Assembly: GCF_900573885.1 (NCBI RefSeq)
Contig: NZ_UPSE01000363.1
Coordinates: 124,001-188,000, forward strand
Direction: 5' to 3'
Length of the DNA: 64,000 nt
From: Pseudomonas viridiflava
GTDB taxonomy: Bacteria; Pseudomonadota; Gammaproteobacteria; Pseudomonadales; Pseudomonadaceae
Part shown: positions 27,532 through 37,049 of the stretch, piece by piece
Layout of the letters: each line of letters opens with the position of its first letter
How positions within the stretch are numbered: position 1 is the first letter of the stretch
Made by a program: the position numbers and the translations under genes
Notes under the pieces: generated by a model
Seen by the model: only the letters and a program-made list of their open reading frames with translations
What the model was told of the DNA's origin: nothing
Database searches by the model: none

Positions 27532-28365
27532 CTACGCTTTGGCGCGGCGCGAGGCGGGCATCAATTTGGCGACGCTTTCGCCGCTCTTTTCACCCTGGCC
27601 AAAGTTGGCGTTGTAGGTAGCGATCACCTCGCCGGCGATGGACACGGCAATCTCGATGGGCAGCTTGCCCTTCACTTCGGCAATGCCCATGGGGCAGCGC
27701 ATTTTCTGCATCACCTCGGCGCTGAAGCCGCGATCTCGCAGGCGATGTTCGAATTTCACCCGCTTGGTTTGCGAACCGATCAGGCCGTAGTAGGCGAAGT
27801 CGTTGCGCTTGAGAATGGCGGCGGTCAGTTCAAGGTCGAGCTGATGGTTGTGGGTCATGACGATGAAGTAGCTGCCGGGCGGCATGTTCTCCACTTCATC
27901 GACCACCTCGTCGTTCACCACTTTCGTGGCGCCTTGCGGAATGTGTTCGGGAAACTCGTTTTCCCGCGAATCGATCCAGCGCACTTTGCAGGGCAGGCTC
28001 GCCAGCAGCGGCACCAACGCGCGGCCGACGTGGCCGGCGCCGAATACGGCGATTTGCGCTTGCGGCTGGCCCATGGGCTCGAACAGCAGCACCGTGGCGC
28101 CACCGCAGCATTGGCCGAGGCTGGCGCCGAGGCTGAAGCGTTCCAGGCGGGTGTCCTGGGTGCGGTTGGCGAGCATCTCGCGGGCCAGCTCCATCGCTTT
28201 GAATTCCAGGTGCCCGCCGCCCACGGTTTCGTAGATGCGGTCGGCGGTGACGACCATCTTCGAACCGGCATTGCGCGGCGTAGAACCCAGTTCTTCGATG
28301 ATGGTCACCAGCACGCAGGGTTGCCCCTGTTGCTGCAAGTCGGCGAGGGCGCTGATCCAGCTCAT
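27532..28365 (-). CDS. xdhC: Xanthine dehydrogenase accessory protein (molybdenum cofactor insertion)
   Basis: The 277-residue protein has the XdhC N-terminal domain (VTIIEELGSTPRNAGSKMVV, VGGGHLE, GQCCGG) and a Rossmann-like C-terminal domain (AVFGAGHVGRALVPLL). It binds and sulfurates the molybdenum cofactor and hands it to XdhB. Its ATG overlaps the stop of a 55-codon ORF (ATGA), so translation may be coupled to that ORF. Confidence 0.94.
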   Translation of the reverse strand: MSWISALADLQQQGQPCVLVTIIEELGSTPRNAGSKMVVTADRIYETVGGGHLEFKAMELAREMLANRTQDTRLERFSLGASLGQCCGGATVLLFEPMGQPQAQIAVFGAGHVGRALVPLLASLPCKVRWIDSRENEFPEHIPQGATKVVNDEVVDEVENMPPGSYFIVMTHNHQLDLELTAAILKRNDFAYYGLIGSQTKRVKFEHRLRDRGFSAEVMQKMRCPMGIAEVKGKLPIEIAVSIAGEVIATYNANFGQGEKSGESVAKLMPASRRAKA

Positions 28366-28529
28366 TTGCTCAGCCTCCAGGTGCGAAGCGGTTTTGCGGA
28401 ACGGGACAGGCGCCAGTCGTCATCGGCTTTCGACACAGCGGCGGGCTGTTCCAGTAACACCAGACGCGGCAGTGCTTCAGGGCTCTGCGGCGCGGCTGGG
28501 GTGGTGGTCTGTGCGGTGTGTGTTGTCAT
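28362..28529 (-). CDS. Possible small protein coupled to xdhC (55 aa)
   Basis: An ATG at 28529 opens a 55-codon frame beginning MTTHTAQTTTPAAPQSPE and ending KPLRTWRLSK. Its stop overlaps the xdhC start by four bases. The sequence is Thr/Pro/Ala-rich at the start and basic at the end. No family is recognised. The ribosome site is weak (GGTGAAC). The exact overlap argues for a real leader cistron, but chance is possible at this GC content. Confidence 0.45.
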   Translation of the reverse strand: MTTHTAQTTTPAAPQSPEALPRLVLLEQPAAVSKADDDWRLSRSAKPLRTWRLSK

Positions 28530-28569
28530 TGTTGTTCACCGTTATTCGTTGCGTTGTCGCGGGACGCTT

Positions 28570-28628
28570 TGTAGGAGCGAGCTTGCTCGCGAAGCTTTAG
28601 CTCTTTCGCGAGCAAGCTCGCTCCTACA
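28570..28628. repeat. Paired REP element inside the xdh operon
   Basis: TGTAGGAGCGAGCTTGCTCG and CGAGCAAGCTCGCTCCTACA form near-perfect 24-nt arms with an 11-base loop. Between xdhB and the small ORF it may stabilise the 3' end of xdhAB mRNA. Confidence 0.88.
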
Positions 28629-28637
28629 GGTTTTGCG

Positions 28638-31023
28638 TTAGGCCGGTTCTGTTGCGGTGGTTTCGGCTTTCTGTTCCTTCAACACCTTCCTCATCTGCTC
28701 CACACCCCACAGCACGCGCTCCGGTGTAGCGGGGGCGTCGATTTGCGGTTGTACGCGGTAGTCAGCCAGGCTGGCGACGGCGTCCTTGATGGCGCACCAG
28801 GCGGCGATGCCGAGCATGAACGGCGGCTCGCCCACGGCTTTGGAGTGGAACACGGTGTCTTCCGGGTTCTTGCGGTTTTCCACCAGTTTCACGCGCAGGT
28901 CCAGCGGCATGTCGGCGATGGCGGGAATCTTGTAGCTCGCCGGGCCGTTGGTCATCAGCTTGCCTTTGGCGTTCCACACCAGCTCTTCCATGGTCAGCCA
29001 ACCCAGGCCTTGCACGAACGCGCCTTCTACCTGGCCGATGTCGATGGCCGGGTTCAGCGAGTCGCCCACGTCGTGGAGGATGTCGCCACGCAGGAATTTG
29101 TATTCGCCGGTCAGGGTGTCGACGATCACTTCAATGCACGCCGCGCCATAGGCGAAGTAGTAGAACGGCCGACCCGCTGCCTTGCTGCGGTCGTAGAAGA
29201 TTTTCGGCGTGCGGTAGAAGCCGGTGGCCGACAGGGATATCTGCCCGAAGTAGGCCTTCTGAATCATCTCCTCAAACGACAGGTACTGGTCGCGCACACG
29301 CACCTGGCCGTTACGGAATTCGATGTCTTCCGGCGTCACGCGGTATTCGCGGGTGAGGAAGTCCACCAGGCGCGCCTTGATGGTCTCCGCTGCGTTCTTG
29401 GCGGCCATGCCGTTGAGGTCGGCACCGCTGGAGGCGGCGGTTGGCGAGGTGTTGGGCACCTTGTCGGTGTTGGTCGCGGTGATCTGAATGCGGGCAATGT
29501 CCACCTGCAGCACCTCGGCAACGATCTGCGCCACTTTGGTGTTCAGGCCCTGGCCCATTTCGGTGCCGCCGTGGTTCAGGTGGATGCTGCCGTCGGTGTA
29601 GATGTGGATCAGCGCGCCGGCCTGGTTGAGAAAGCTGGCGGTAAAGCTGATGCCGAATTTAACCGGGGTCAGGGCCAAGCCTTTTTTCAGAATCGGGCTG
29701 GTTTTGTTGAATTCGGCAATTTCGATACGGCGCTTGGCGTAGTCGCTGCTGGCTTCCAGTTCGGCGGTCATCTCGTGGATAACGTTGTGCTCGACGGTCT
29801 GGTGGTAGTGCGTAACGTTGCGCTCGGTTTTGCCGTAGTAGTTGAGCTTGCGCACTTCCAGCGGGTCTTTGCCGAGGTCGCGGGCGATGTGGTCCATGAT
29901 CTGTTCGATGGCGACCATGCCCTGCGGGCCACCGAAGCCGCGATACGCGGTGTTCGAGGCGGTGTTGGTCTTGCAGCGATGACCGTTCACCGTGGCGTTG
30001 CCGAGGAAATAGGCGTTGTCGGAGTGGAACATGGCGCGGTCGACGATGGAGTTCGACAGGTCCGGCGAGTAGCCGCAGTTACCGGCCAGTTCGATTTCGA
30101 TGCCATGCAGCAGGCCGTTTTCGTCAAAGCCCACGTCGTACTCAACGTAGAACGGATGGCGCTTGCCGGTCATTTGCATGTCTTCAACGCGCGGCAGGCG
30201 CATTTTGGTCGGGCGCTTGGTCAGGTGCGCGATCACTGCGCACAAACACGCCGGGCTCGCGGCCTGGGTTTCCTTGCCGCCAAAACCGCCGCCCATGCGG
30301 CGCATGTCGATCACAACTTTGTGCATCGGCACGTCCAGCACTTCGGCCACCAGCTTTTGCACTTCGGTGGCGTTTTGCGTGGAGGTGTACACGATCATGC
30401 CGCCGTCTTCGGTGGGCATGACCGAGGAAATCTGGGTTTCCAGGTAAAAGTGTTCCTGGCCGCCAATGTGCAGCGAACCCTGCAAGCGGCGTGGGGCGGT
30501 GGCCAGTTTGCTGGCCGAATCGCCGATGCGGTGCTGGTGGCTGTCGAGCACGAAATGCTTTTTGCGCAGTGCCTCGACCACGTCGAGCACCGGCTCCAGG
30601 TCTTCGTATTCGATGATCGCGGCCATGGCGCCTTTGCGGGCGTTTTCATGGGTGTCGGCGGCTACGGCAATCACCACCTGACCGACGTACTGCACCAGGC
30701 CGTCGGCCAGCAGCGGGTCGCCGGGGGCAACGGCGCCAATGTCGAGCAGGCCGGGCACGTCTTTATGGGTGATGGCGATGGCCACGCCTGGCACCTGGTA
30801 GCAGGGCGAGACGTCAATTTTGGTGACGCGGGCATGGGCGCGGTCGCTCAGGCGGGCGTAAACGTGCAGCTGATTCGGAAATTCCAGGCGGTCGTCAACG
30901 TATACGGCTTCGCCCGACACATGTTTGTCGGCGCTTTCGTGTTTAACGCTGCGGCCTACGCCGGTGGTGATGCCGGCACGGAACAGTTCGGCCAGTTCTT
31001 CCTGGCTTTTCGGGGCGTGGTGG

Positions 31024-31031
<8 letters not shown>
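28638..31031 (-). CDS. xdhB: Xanthine dehydrogenase, molybdopterin-binding large subunit
   Basis: The 797-residue subunit carries the molybdopterin motifs GQEHFYLETQ, MGGGFGGKE, the substrate-binding AYRGFGGPQG near 372 and GTEMGQGLNTK near 500. The catalytic glutamate is in KAVGEPPFMLG near 735. It hydroxylates hypoxanthine and xanthine to urate in the cytoplasm. Its start overlaps the xdhA stop by 8 bases. Confidence 0.95.
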
Positions 31032-32475
<1,444 letters not shown>

Positions 32476-32550
32476 GGACGACCTCCAGGCACTTTCTTGT
32501 TTTTTATGGCACGCAACTTTTTGAGGGAGCGAGGTTGCGTAACGGCTGGC

Positions 32551-32588
32551 CCTCACCCCCGGCCCCTCTCCCGCAGGCGGGAGAGGGG
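32551..32588. repeat. CCCTCTCCC-type repeat upstream of xdhA
   Basis: A single palindromic unit (CCCTCTCCCGCAGGCGGGAG) lies in the xdhA leader, between its operator-like boxes and its start codon. Confidence 0.7.
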
Positions 32589-32628
32589 TGAAGAGCCGAT
32601 GGGTTTGTTTGGCGAATTTAGAGAATTC

Positions 32629-32666
32629 TGACTTTTGGGTCAATAAAATATTTGACTCTTTGGTCA
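32629..32666. promoter_or_regulatory. Tandem operator-like boxes TGACTYTTKGGTCA upstream of xdhA
   Basis: TGACTTTTGGGTCA (32629-32642) and TGACTCTTTGGTCA (32653-32666) are 24 bp apart, about two helical turns and on one face of DNA. The second matches the permease site exactly over 15 bases. The 358-bp gap to eptA holds no gene and must carry two divergent promoters. Confidence 0.65.
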
Positions 32667-32833
32667 AGCAATCCGCGTGCCCGACAAGCTGTCGTTTCAC
32701 ATAGCCCTGTAAGGCCCAGTCTTTCTTGGCTGCGAGTATTTTCCGATCAACCAAACGTTGAGGTTTTTTTAACGAATTTTTGATCGCTGCGTTTCTAGCA
32801 TCTGCCCCACTTCAACCTGGGCGGAACCGCACC

Positions 32834-34462
32834 GTGAACACACTGCTTAAAGTAAAGGCGATACGGCCCGAAATGCTGACCCTGCTCGGCAGCGCCTTTT
32901 TGTTACTGGCCTGCAATCCGGTGCTCTGGAGCCATGTGTTCAGCATTACGCCCAGCACCGGCGCGGGTTTCGTCACTCGCCTGGCCTTTGGTCTGATCGT
33001 GCTGGCGCTGTTCAATCTGGTACTGACGCTGCTGGCGTTCCGCTGGGTGCTCAAGCCAGTGCTTACCGTGCTGCTGCTCGTCAGCGCCGGCGTTGCCTAT
33101 TTCATGAGCCAGTACGGTGCGGTCATCGACCTGGAAATGCTGCGCAACGCCGCGCAAACCAACGCCACCGAGATCCGTGACCTGTTGTCGTTCAAGCTGG
33201 CGGCGTATGTGCTGTTTTTGGGCATTTTGCCGGTGGTGATGCTCTGGCTTATTCCCGTGAACTACCGCACCTGGCCGCATGACTTGCTGAGCAAACTGCT
33301 GGTAATGGTGGGCTGCATCGCCTTGGTTGGGGTTGTGGCGCTGGTCAATTACCAGGGCCTTGCCTCGTTTTTCCGCAACCACCACGAGCTGCGCTTGATG
33401 GTGGTGCCGAGCAACTACGTGGGTGCGTCATTCAATTTGCTGCGCGAAGAAATCGTCACCGGCAAACAACCGTTTCGCACCCTCGGCGAAGACGCCGTAA
33501 AAGCGCCGGCCTGGCAGAGCCATCGGCACAAGTCCTTGACCGTGCTGGTGGTGGGGGAGAGCGCCCGCGCCGACAATTTCGGCATTCTGGGTTACGAGCG
33601 TGACACCACGCCAAAACTCAAAGCCGAGCCTGGCGTCATCGCGTACCCCAACGCACATTCCTGCGGCACCGAAACCGCCGTGTCGGTGCCATGCATGTTT
33701 TCCAACCTGGGCCGCAGCAACTACAGCGCGAGCAAAGCCTATTCCCAGGAAGGACTGCTGGATGTGCTGAAACGGGCCGGCTTGAACGTGCAGTGGCGCG
33801 ACAACCAGTCCGGCTGCAAAGGCACCTGCGACCGCGTCAGTTTCGAAGACGTCAGCAACCTCAAAGACCCGGCCCTTTGCGCCAACAGCGAATGCCACGA
33901 TGAAATTCTGCTGCAGGGGCTGCAGAACACCCTCGACAACCTCAAAGAAGACACCGTGCTGGTGCTGCACCAGATGGGCAGCCATGGTCCTGAATACTTC
34001 AAGCGCTACCCCAGCGCATATGAACGCTTCACCCCGGTGTGTACCAGCAATGCCCTGAACGAATGCTCGCGGGAAAGCATCATCAACGGTTACGACAACA
34101 CCATCGTATACACCGACCATGTGCTCGCCAGCCTGATTGACGTGTTGCGCGCCAACCAGGGCAATGTCGACAGCGCCATGCTGTACATGTCCGACCACGG
34201 GGAATCGCTGGGCGAATACAACCTGTACCTGCACGGCACGCCGTACATGATGGCGCCCGATCAGCAGAAACACATCGGCATGGTGGCGTGGTTCTCCGAT
34301 AGCTATCAGCAGGAATTCCAGCTCAACGCTGATTGCTTGAGAGGGCAGCGCGTGCAGCCGGTGAGCCAGGACAACCTGTTCAGCTCGATGCTCGGGTTGT
34401 TGCAGGTGAATACCAAGGTGTATGACAAGGGGCTGGATATGTTTGCGGGGTGTAGAACGTAA
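32834..34462 (+). CDS. eptA: Lipid A phosphoethanolamine transferase
   Basis: The GTG at 32834 gives 542 residues, the usual family length. Five N-terminal membrane helices (15-210) precede a periplasmic sulfatase-like domain with VVGESARADNFGILGY, the threonine nucleophile in SCGTETAVSVPCMFS, and YMSDHGESLGEYNLYLHG for zinc. Several disulfide cysteines are present (SGCKGTCDRV). The enzyme decorates lipid A with phosphoethanolamine, which raises resistance to cationic peptides. No two-component pair is next to it, so regulation is not shown. Confidence 0.9.
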   Translation: MNTLLKVKAIRPEMLTLLGSAFLLLACNPVLWSHVFSITPSTGAGFVTRLAFGLIVLALFNLVLTLLAFRWVLKPVLTVLLLVSAGVAYFMSQYGAVIDLEMLRNAAQTNATEIRDLLSFKLAAYVLFLGILPVVMLWLIPVNYRTWPHDLLSKLLVMVGCIALVGVVALVNYQGLASFFRNHHELRLMVVPSNYVGASFNLLREEIVTGKQPFRTLGEDAVKAPAWQSHRHKSLTVLVVGESARADNFGILGYERDTTPKLKAEPGVIAYPNAHSCGTETAVSVPCMFSNLGRSNYSASKAYSQEGLLDVLKRAGLNVQWRDNQSGCKGTCDRVSFEDVSNLKDPALCANSECHDEILLQGLQNTLDNLKEDTVLVLHQMGSHGPEYFKRYPSAYERFTPVCTSNALNECSRESIINGYDNTIVYTDHVLASLIDVLRANQGNVDSAMLYMSDHGESLGEYNLYLHGTPYMMAPDQQKHIGMVAWFSDSYQQEFQLNADCLRGQRVQPVSQDNLFSSMLGLLQVNTKVYDKGLDMFAGCRT

Positions 34463-34491
34463 CGACCGACGTCCGCCATACCTCGGCTCAG

Positions 34492-34885
34492 TTCCCTCGC
34501 CCGTTTACGGGAGAGGGTTAGGGAAAGGGGCCCTTGATTTTAGGTTTGCGTCAGGCCCGACCCTCACCCCCAGCCCCTCTCCCGCAGGCGGGCGAGGGGA
34601 GCTAAACCGAGTACGGCCGAGTCCCCTCGCCGGGAGAGGGTTAGGGAGAGGGGCCGTTGATTTTAGGTTTGCGTCGGGCCCGACCCTCACCCCCGGCCCC
34701 TCTCCCGCAGGCGGGAGAGGGGAGCTGAATCGCGTACGGGCGAGGGGAGCTAAACCGAGTACGGCCGAGTCCCCTCGCCCGCTTGCGGGAGAGGGTTAGG
34801 GAGAGGGGCTTTTGATTTCAGATTTGCGTCGGGCCCGGCCCTCACCCCCGGCCCCTCTCCCGTAAACGGGCGAGGGGAGCAGAGC
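34492..34885 (+). repeat. Three-unit cluster of long CCCTCTCCC repeats
   Basis: Three direct units begin near 34492, 34622 and 34770. Each holds CTCGCCCG..GAGAGGGTTAGGG, a TTGATTTTAGGTTTGCGTCG spacer and CCTCACCCCCGGCCCCTCTC with a closing palindrome. They fill the 434-bp gap between eptA and alkB. No gene is seen there. Confidence 0.85.
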
Positions 34886-34896
34886 CGTTGAGTTTG

Positions 34897-36030
34897 TCAG
34901 ACCAACTGCGATTCACTCAATTGATGCTCTTCCCCCGCGTAATACGCCCGCACACGCGGGTCCATCACGCGGCGCCACAGCGGCGGAAACAGGGCCAGCA
35001 CAATCATTCCGGCATAGCCATTGGGCAGCTGCGGGCTGTCGTCGAAGTGGCGCAGTACCTGGTAGCGGCGTTTGGCATAGGCGTGGTGGTCGGAATGGCG
35101 CTGCAGGTGGAACAGGAACAGGTTGGTCAGCAGGAAATTACTGTTCCACGAGTGGTGCGGATTCGTGCGTTCATACCGCCCATTGGCCTGTTTACGGCGA
35201 TGCAGGCCGTAGTGTTCGACGTAGTTGACGATCTCCAGCAGGGTCAGCGCAACAAACGACTGGCCGAGGAAAAACAACGCGCCCATCCAGCCAAACGCCA
35301 GGCTGAAGCCCAGTAGAAACACGCTGCTGATGGCGTACCACCAGATCAGCTCATTGCGCCAATGCAGGGCCGGCAAACCTCGGCGTTGCAGGCGCTCTTT
35401 TTCCAGCGCCCAGGCATTGAGAAAGTTGTGTTTGTAGGCGTGGGGCAAGAAGGCATACAGGCTTTGACCGAAGCGTGACGAAGAGGCGTCTTCGGGCGTG
35501 GACACATGCACATGGTGGCCGCGCACATGCTCGACCTTGAAGCCGGCATAACACACCGCCGCCAGCAGCAAGCCGCCGGCGTTCTGTTCTAGTTGCGGGT
35601 CTTTGTGGATGAATTCGTGCGCCACGGTAATGCCGATGGCGCCCGTCACCGTGCCCACCGACAACACCCAACCCAGCCGGCCAACCCAGCTCCAGGCTTC
35701 GTAATGCACGAACGCCCAGCCAGCCCACGCCAACATGCCCAGCAGAAACGGCACGGTGGCCAGGCTGAGCAGACGGTAGTAGCCCTGTTTATCCATTTTC
35801 GGCACGTCGGCCACTTCATCCGGGTTGGCCGGGTCGCGACCGACAATGGCGTCCAGAATGGGAATGACGCCGAACACCACCGTCACCACCAGATACGCCC
35901 AGACGTCGGCATGGGCGCTACCCAGCGACCAGTAATAACTCATGGGCACGCCCAGTACCGGGATCAGCCAGATCCAGTAACCGGCTTTTTTTAGGGCGAT
36001 CATCCAGGAGGAGGGCAGGTCCGCAAACAT
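34897..36030 (-). CDS. alkB: Alkane 1-monooxygenase (AlkB)
   Basis: The ATG at 36030 (MFADLPSSWMIALKKAGYW) is set by GGAG six bases upstream and gives 377 residues. About six membrane helices and all diiron histidine boxes are present: HEFIHK, EHVRGHH, NYVEHYGLHR and LQRHSDHHAYA. It hydroxylates medium-chain n-alkanes at the terminal carbon using rubredoxin. No rubredoxin gene is in the window. Its position beside a GntR gene and smc corresponds to alkB2 of P. aeruginosa. Confidence 0.93.
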   Translation of the reverse strand: MFADLPSSWMIALKKAGYWIWLIPVLGVPMSYYWSLGSAHADVWAYLVVTVVFGVIPILDAIVGRDPANPDEVADVPKMDKQGYYRLLSLATVPFLLGMLAWAGWAFVHYEAWSWVGRLGWVLSVGTVTGAIGITVAHEFIHKDPQLEQNAGGLLLAAVCYAGFKVEHVRGHHVHVSTPEDASSSRFGQSLYAFLPHAYKHNFLNAWALEKERLQRRGLPALHWRNELIWWYAISSVFLLGFSLAFGWMGALFFLGQSFVALTLLEIVNYVEHYGLHRRKQANGRYERTNPHHSWNSNFLLTNLFLFHLQRHSDHHAYAKRRYQVLRHFDDSPQLPNGYAGMIVLALFPPLWRRVMDPRVRAYYAGEEHQLSESQLV

Positions 36031-36157
36031 GGTGAGCTCCATTGTTTTTATGGGGGAGTCGACACCTGAAATTGTAGGACAATCACCTTTACGAAAAGCC
36101 TTCCACCAGCCCGACCTTTTGGACGGCAAGCCGCTTGGCTGTAACGCTTGCCGCCGC

Positions 36158-36185
36158 TTGGAGCGGTAACACGCTGTGTTACACT
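36158..36185 (+). promoter_or_regulatory. Promoter with embedded palindrome upstream of the GntR gene
   Basis: A -35-like TTGGAG (36158-36163) and -10-like TACACT (36180-36185) are 16 bp apart. The perfect palindrome GTAACACGCTGTGTTAC (36166-36182) sits between and over them, the classic place for a repressor. It is in the alkB-GntR divergent gap. Confidence 0.55.
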
Positions 36186-36260
36186 CGCGCCCGTTTTGGC
36201 CTGCTTTTGGTCTCTCTTTCGGCCTTGCTTGGAACGTAGCGAGCGACGGGTAGGCAAGGC

Positions 36261-36320
36261 GAAAAGCAAATGAAAAAGCGGAGTTGGCTTTTGCCAATGA
36301 GCATTTTGCGTTTGCTTTTC
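36261..36320 (+). other. Structured leader candidate before the GntR gene
   Basis: GAAAAGCAAA (36261-36270) and TTTGCTTTTC (36311-36320) are perfect 10-bp inverted arms that enclose a TTGGC-TTTT-GCCAA hairpin (36284-36297). It would lie in the 5' leader, 46 bases before the start codon. A 7-bp GCCTTGC/GCAAGGC pair lies just upstream. Confidence 0.4.
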
Positions 36321-36366
36321 AACGCCGCATAACCGAGCGCAGCAGTTCCCCCTGACTAGGACACCT

Positions 36367-37023
36367 ATGTTTAAAGCACCTGACAGCCTTGCGGAGCAGA
36401 TAGCTCATCACCTGGCCGAGCGCATCATTCGTGGGGAACTGAAAGAGCGTGAGCGCATTCAGGAGCAGAAGGTCACCCTGGCATTGAATGTCAGCCGCGG
36501 CTCGGTTCGCGAAGCGCTGCTGATTCTTGAGCGTCGCCACCTGATCACCATTCTTCCGCGCCGTGGCGCCCACGTCAGTGAGCTCACGCCGCACAACGTC
36601 AAAAGCCTGTATGCGTTAGTAATCGAGCTGTACATCCTGCTCGGTTTTGCCGTGGCCGAACGGTGGAAAACCGAGGCGGATTTGCAGCCCTTCGTACTGA
36701 TTCAGCAAAAGCTCATGACCCACGCCGAAGCCGGCGATATCGACAGCTTTGTGCAGAGCAGCTTCGACGTCATGCGCGCTGCGTTCCCGTTTGCCAACAA
36801 CCCGTATTTGCAAGAAACCCTGGAAAACCTGCTGCCCGCCATGAGCCGCACGTATCACTTGGCGCTGGAAAAACGCAAAAGCGAGATGAGTCAGTTCCTC
36901 AATGCCTTCGCCGGCTTGCTGCAAGCGGTGATTGCTCGCGACCCGGCGCGGGTGCGCGAAACGCTTACGGCCTATAGCCAACACAACTGCCAGATGGTGC
37001 TTGCCGCCATGGCTGAACGCTAA
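36367..37023 (+). CDS. GntR/FCD transcriptional regulator beside alkB
   Basis: The 218-residue protein has a winged helix (8-75, RIIRGELKERERIQEQKVTLALNVSRGSVREALLIL) and a shortened FCD helical domain (85-215). It is divergent from alkB with a palindromic promoter between, so it is a good candidate to control alkB and itself, perhaps through an alkane-derived acyl compound. It is 26 bases before smc, but the two are functionally unrelated. Confidence 0.85.
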   Translation: MFKAPDSLAEQIAHHLAERIIRGELKERERIQEQKVTLALNVSRGSVREALLILERRHLITILPRRGAHVSELTPHNVKSLYALVIELYILLGFAVAERWKTEADLQPFVLIQQKLMTHAEAGDIDSFVQSSFDVMRAAFPFANNPYLQETLENLLPAMSRTYHLALEKRKSEMSQFLNAFAGLLQAVIARDPARVRETLTAYSQHNCQMVLAAMAER

Positions 37024-37049
37024 CCGTACCGGGCTAAGGAAGGCGTTCT

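Noticed and set aside
34486..34886. CRISPR array
   Set aside because: The repeats are long, few, contain palindromic ends and have repeated, not unique, spacers; no cas genes are present.
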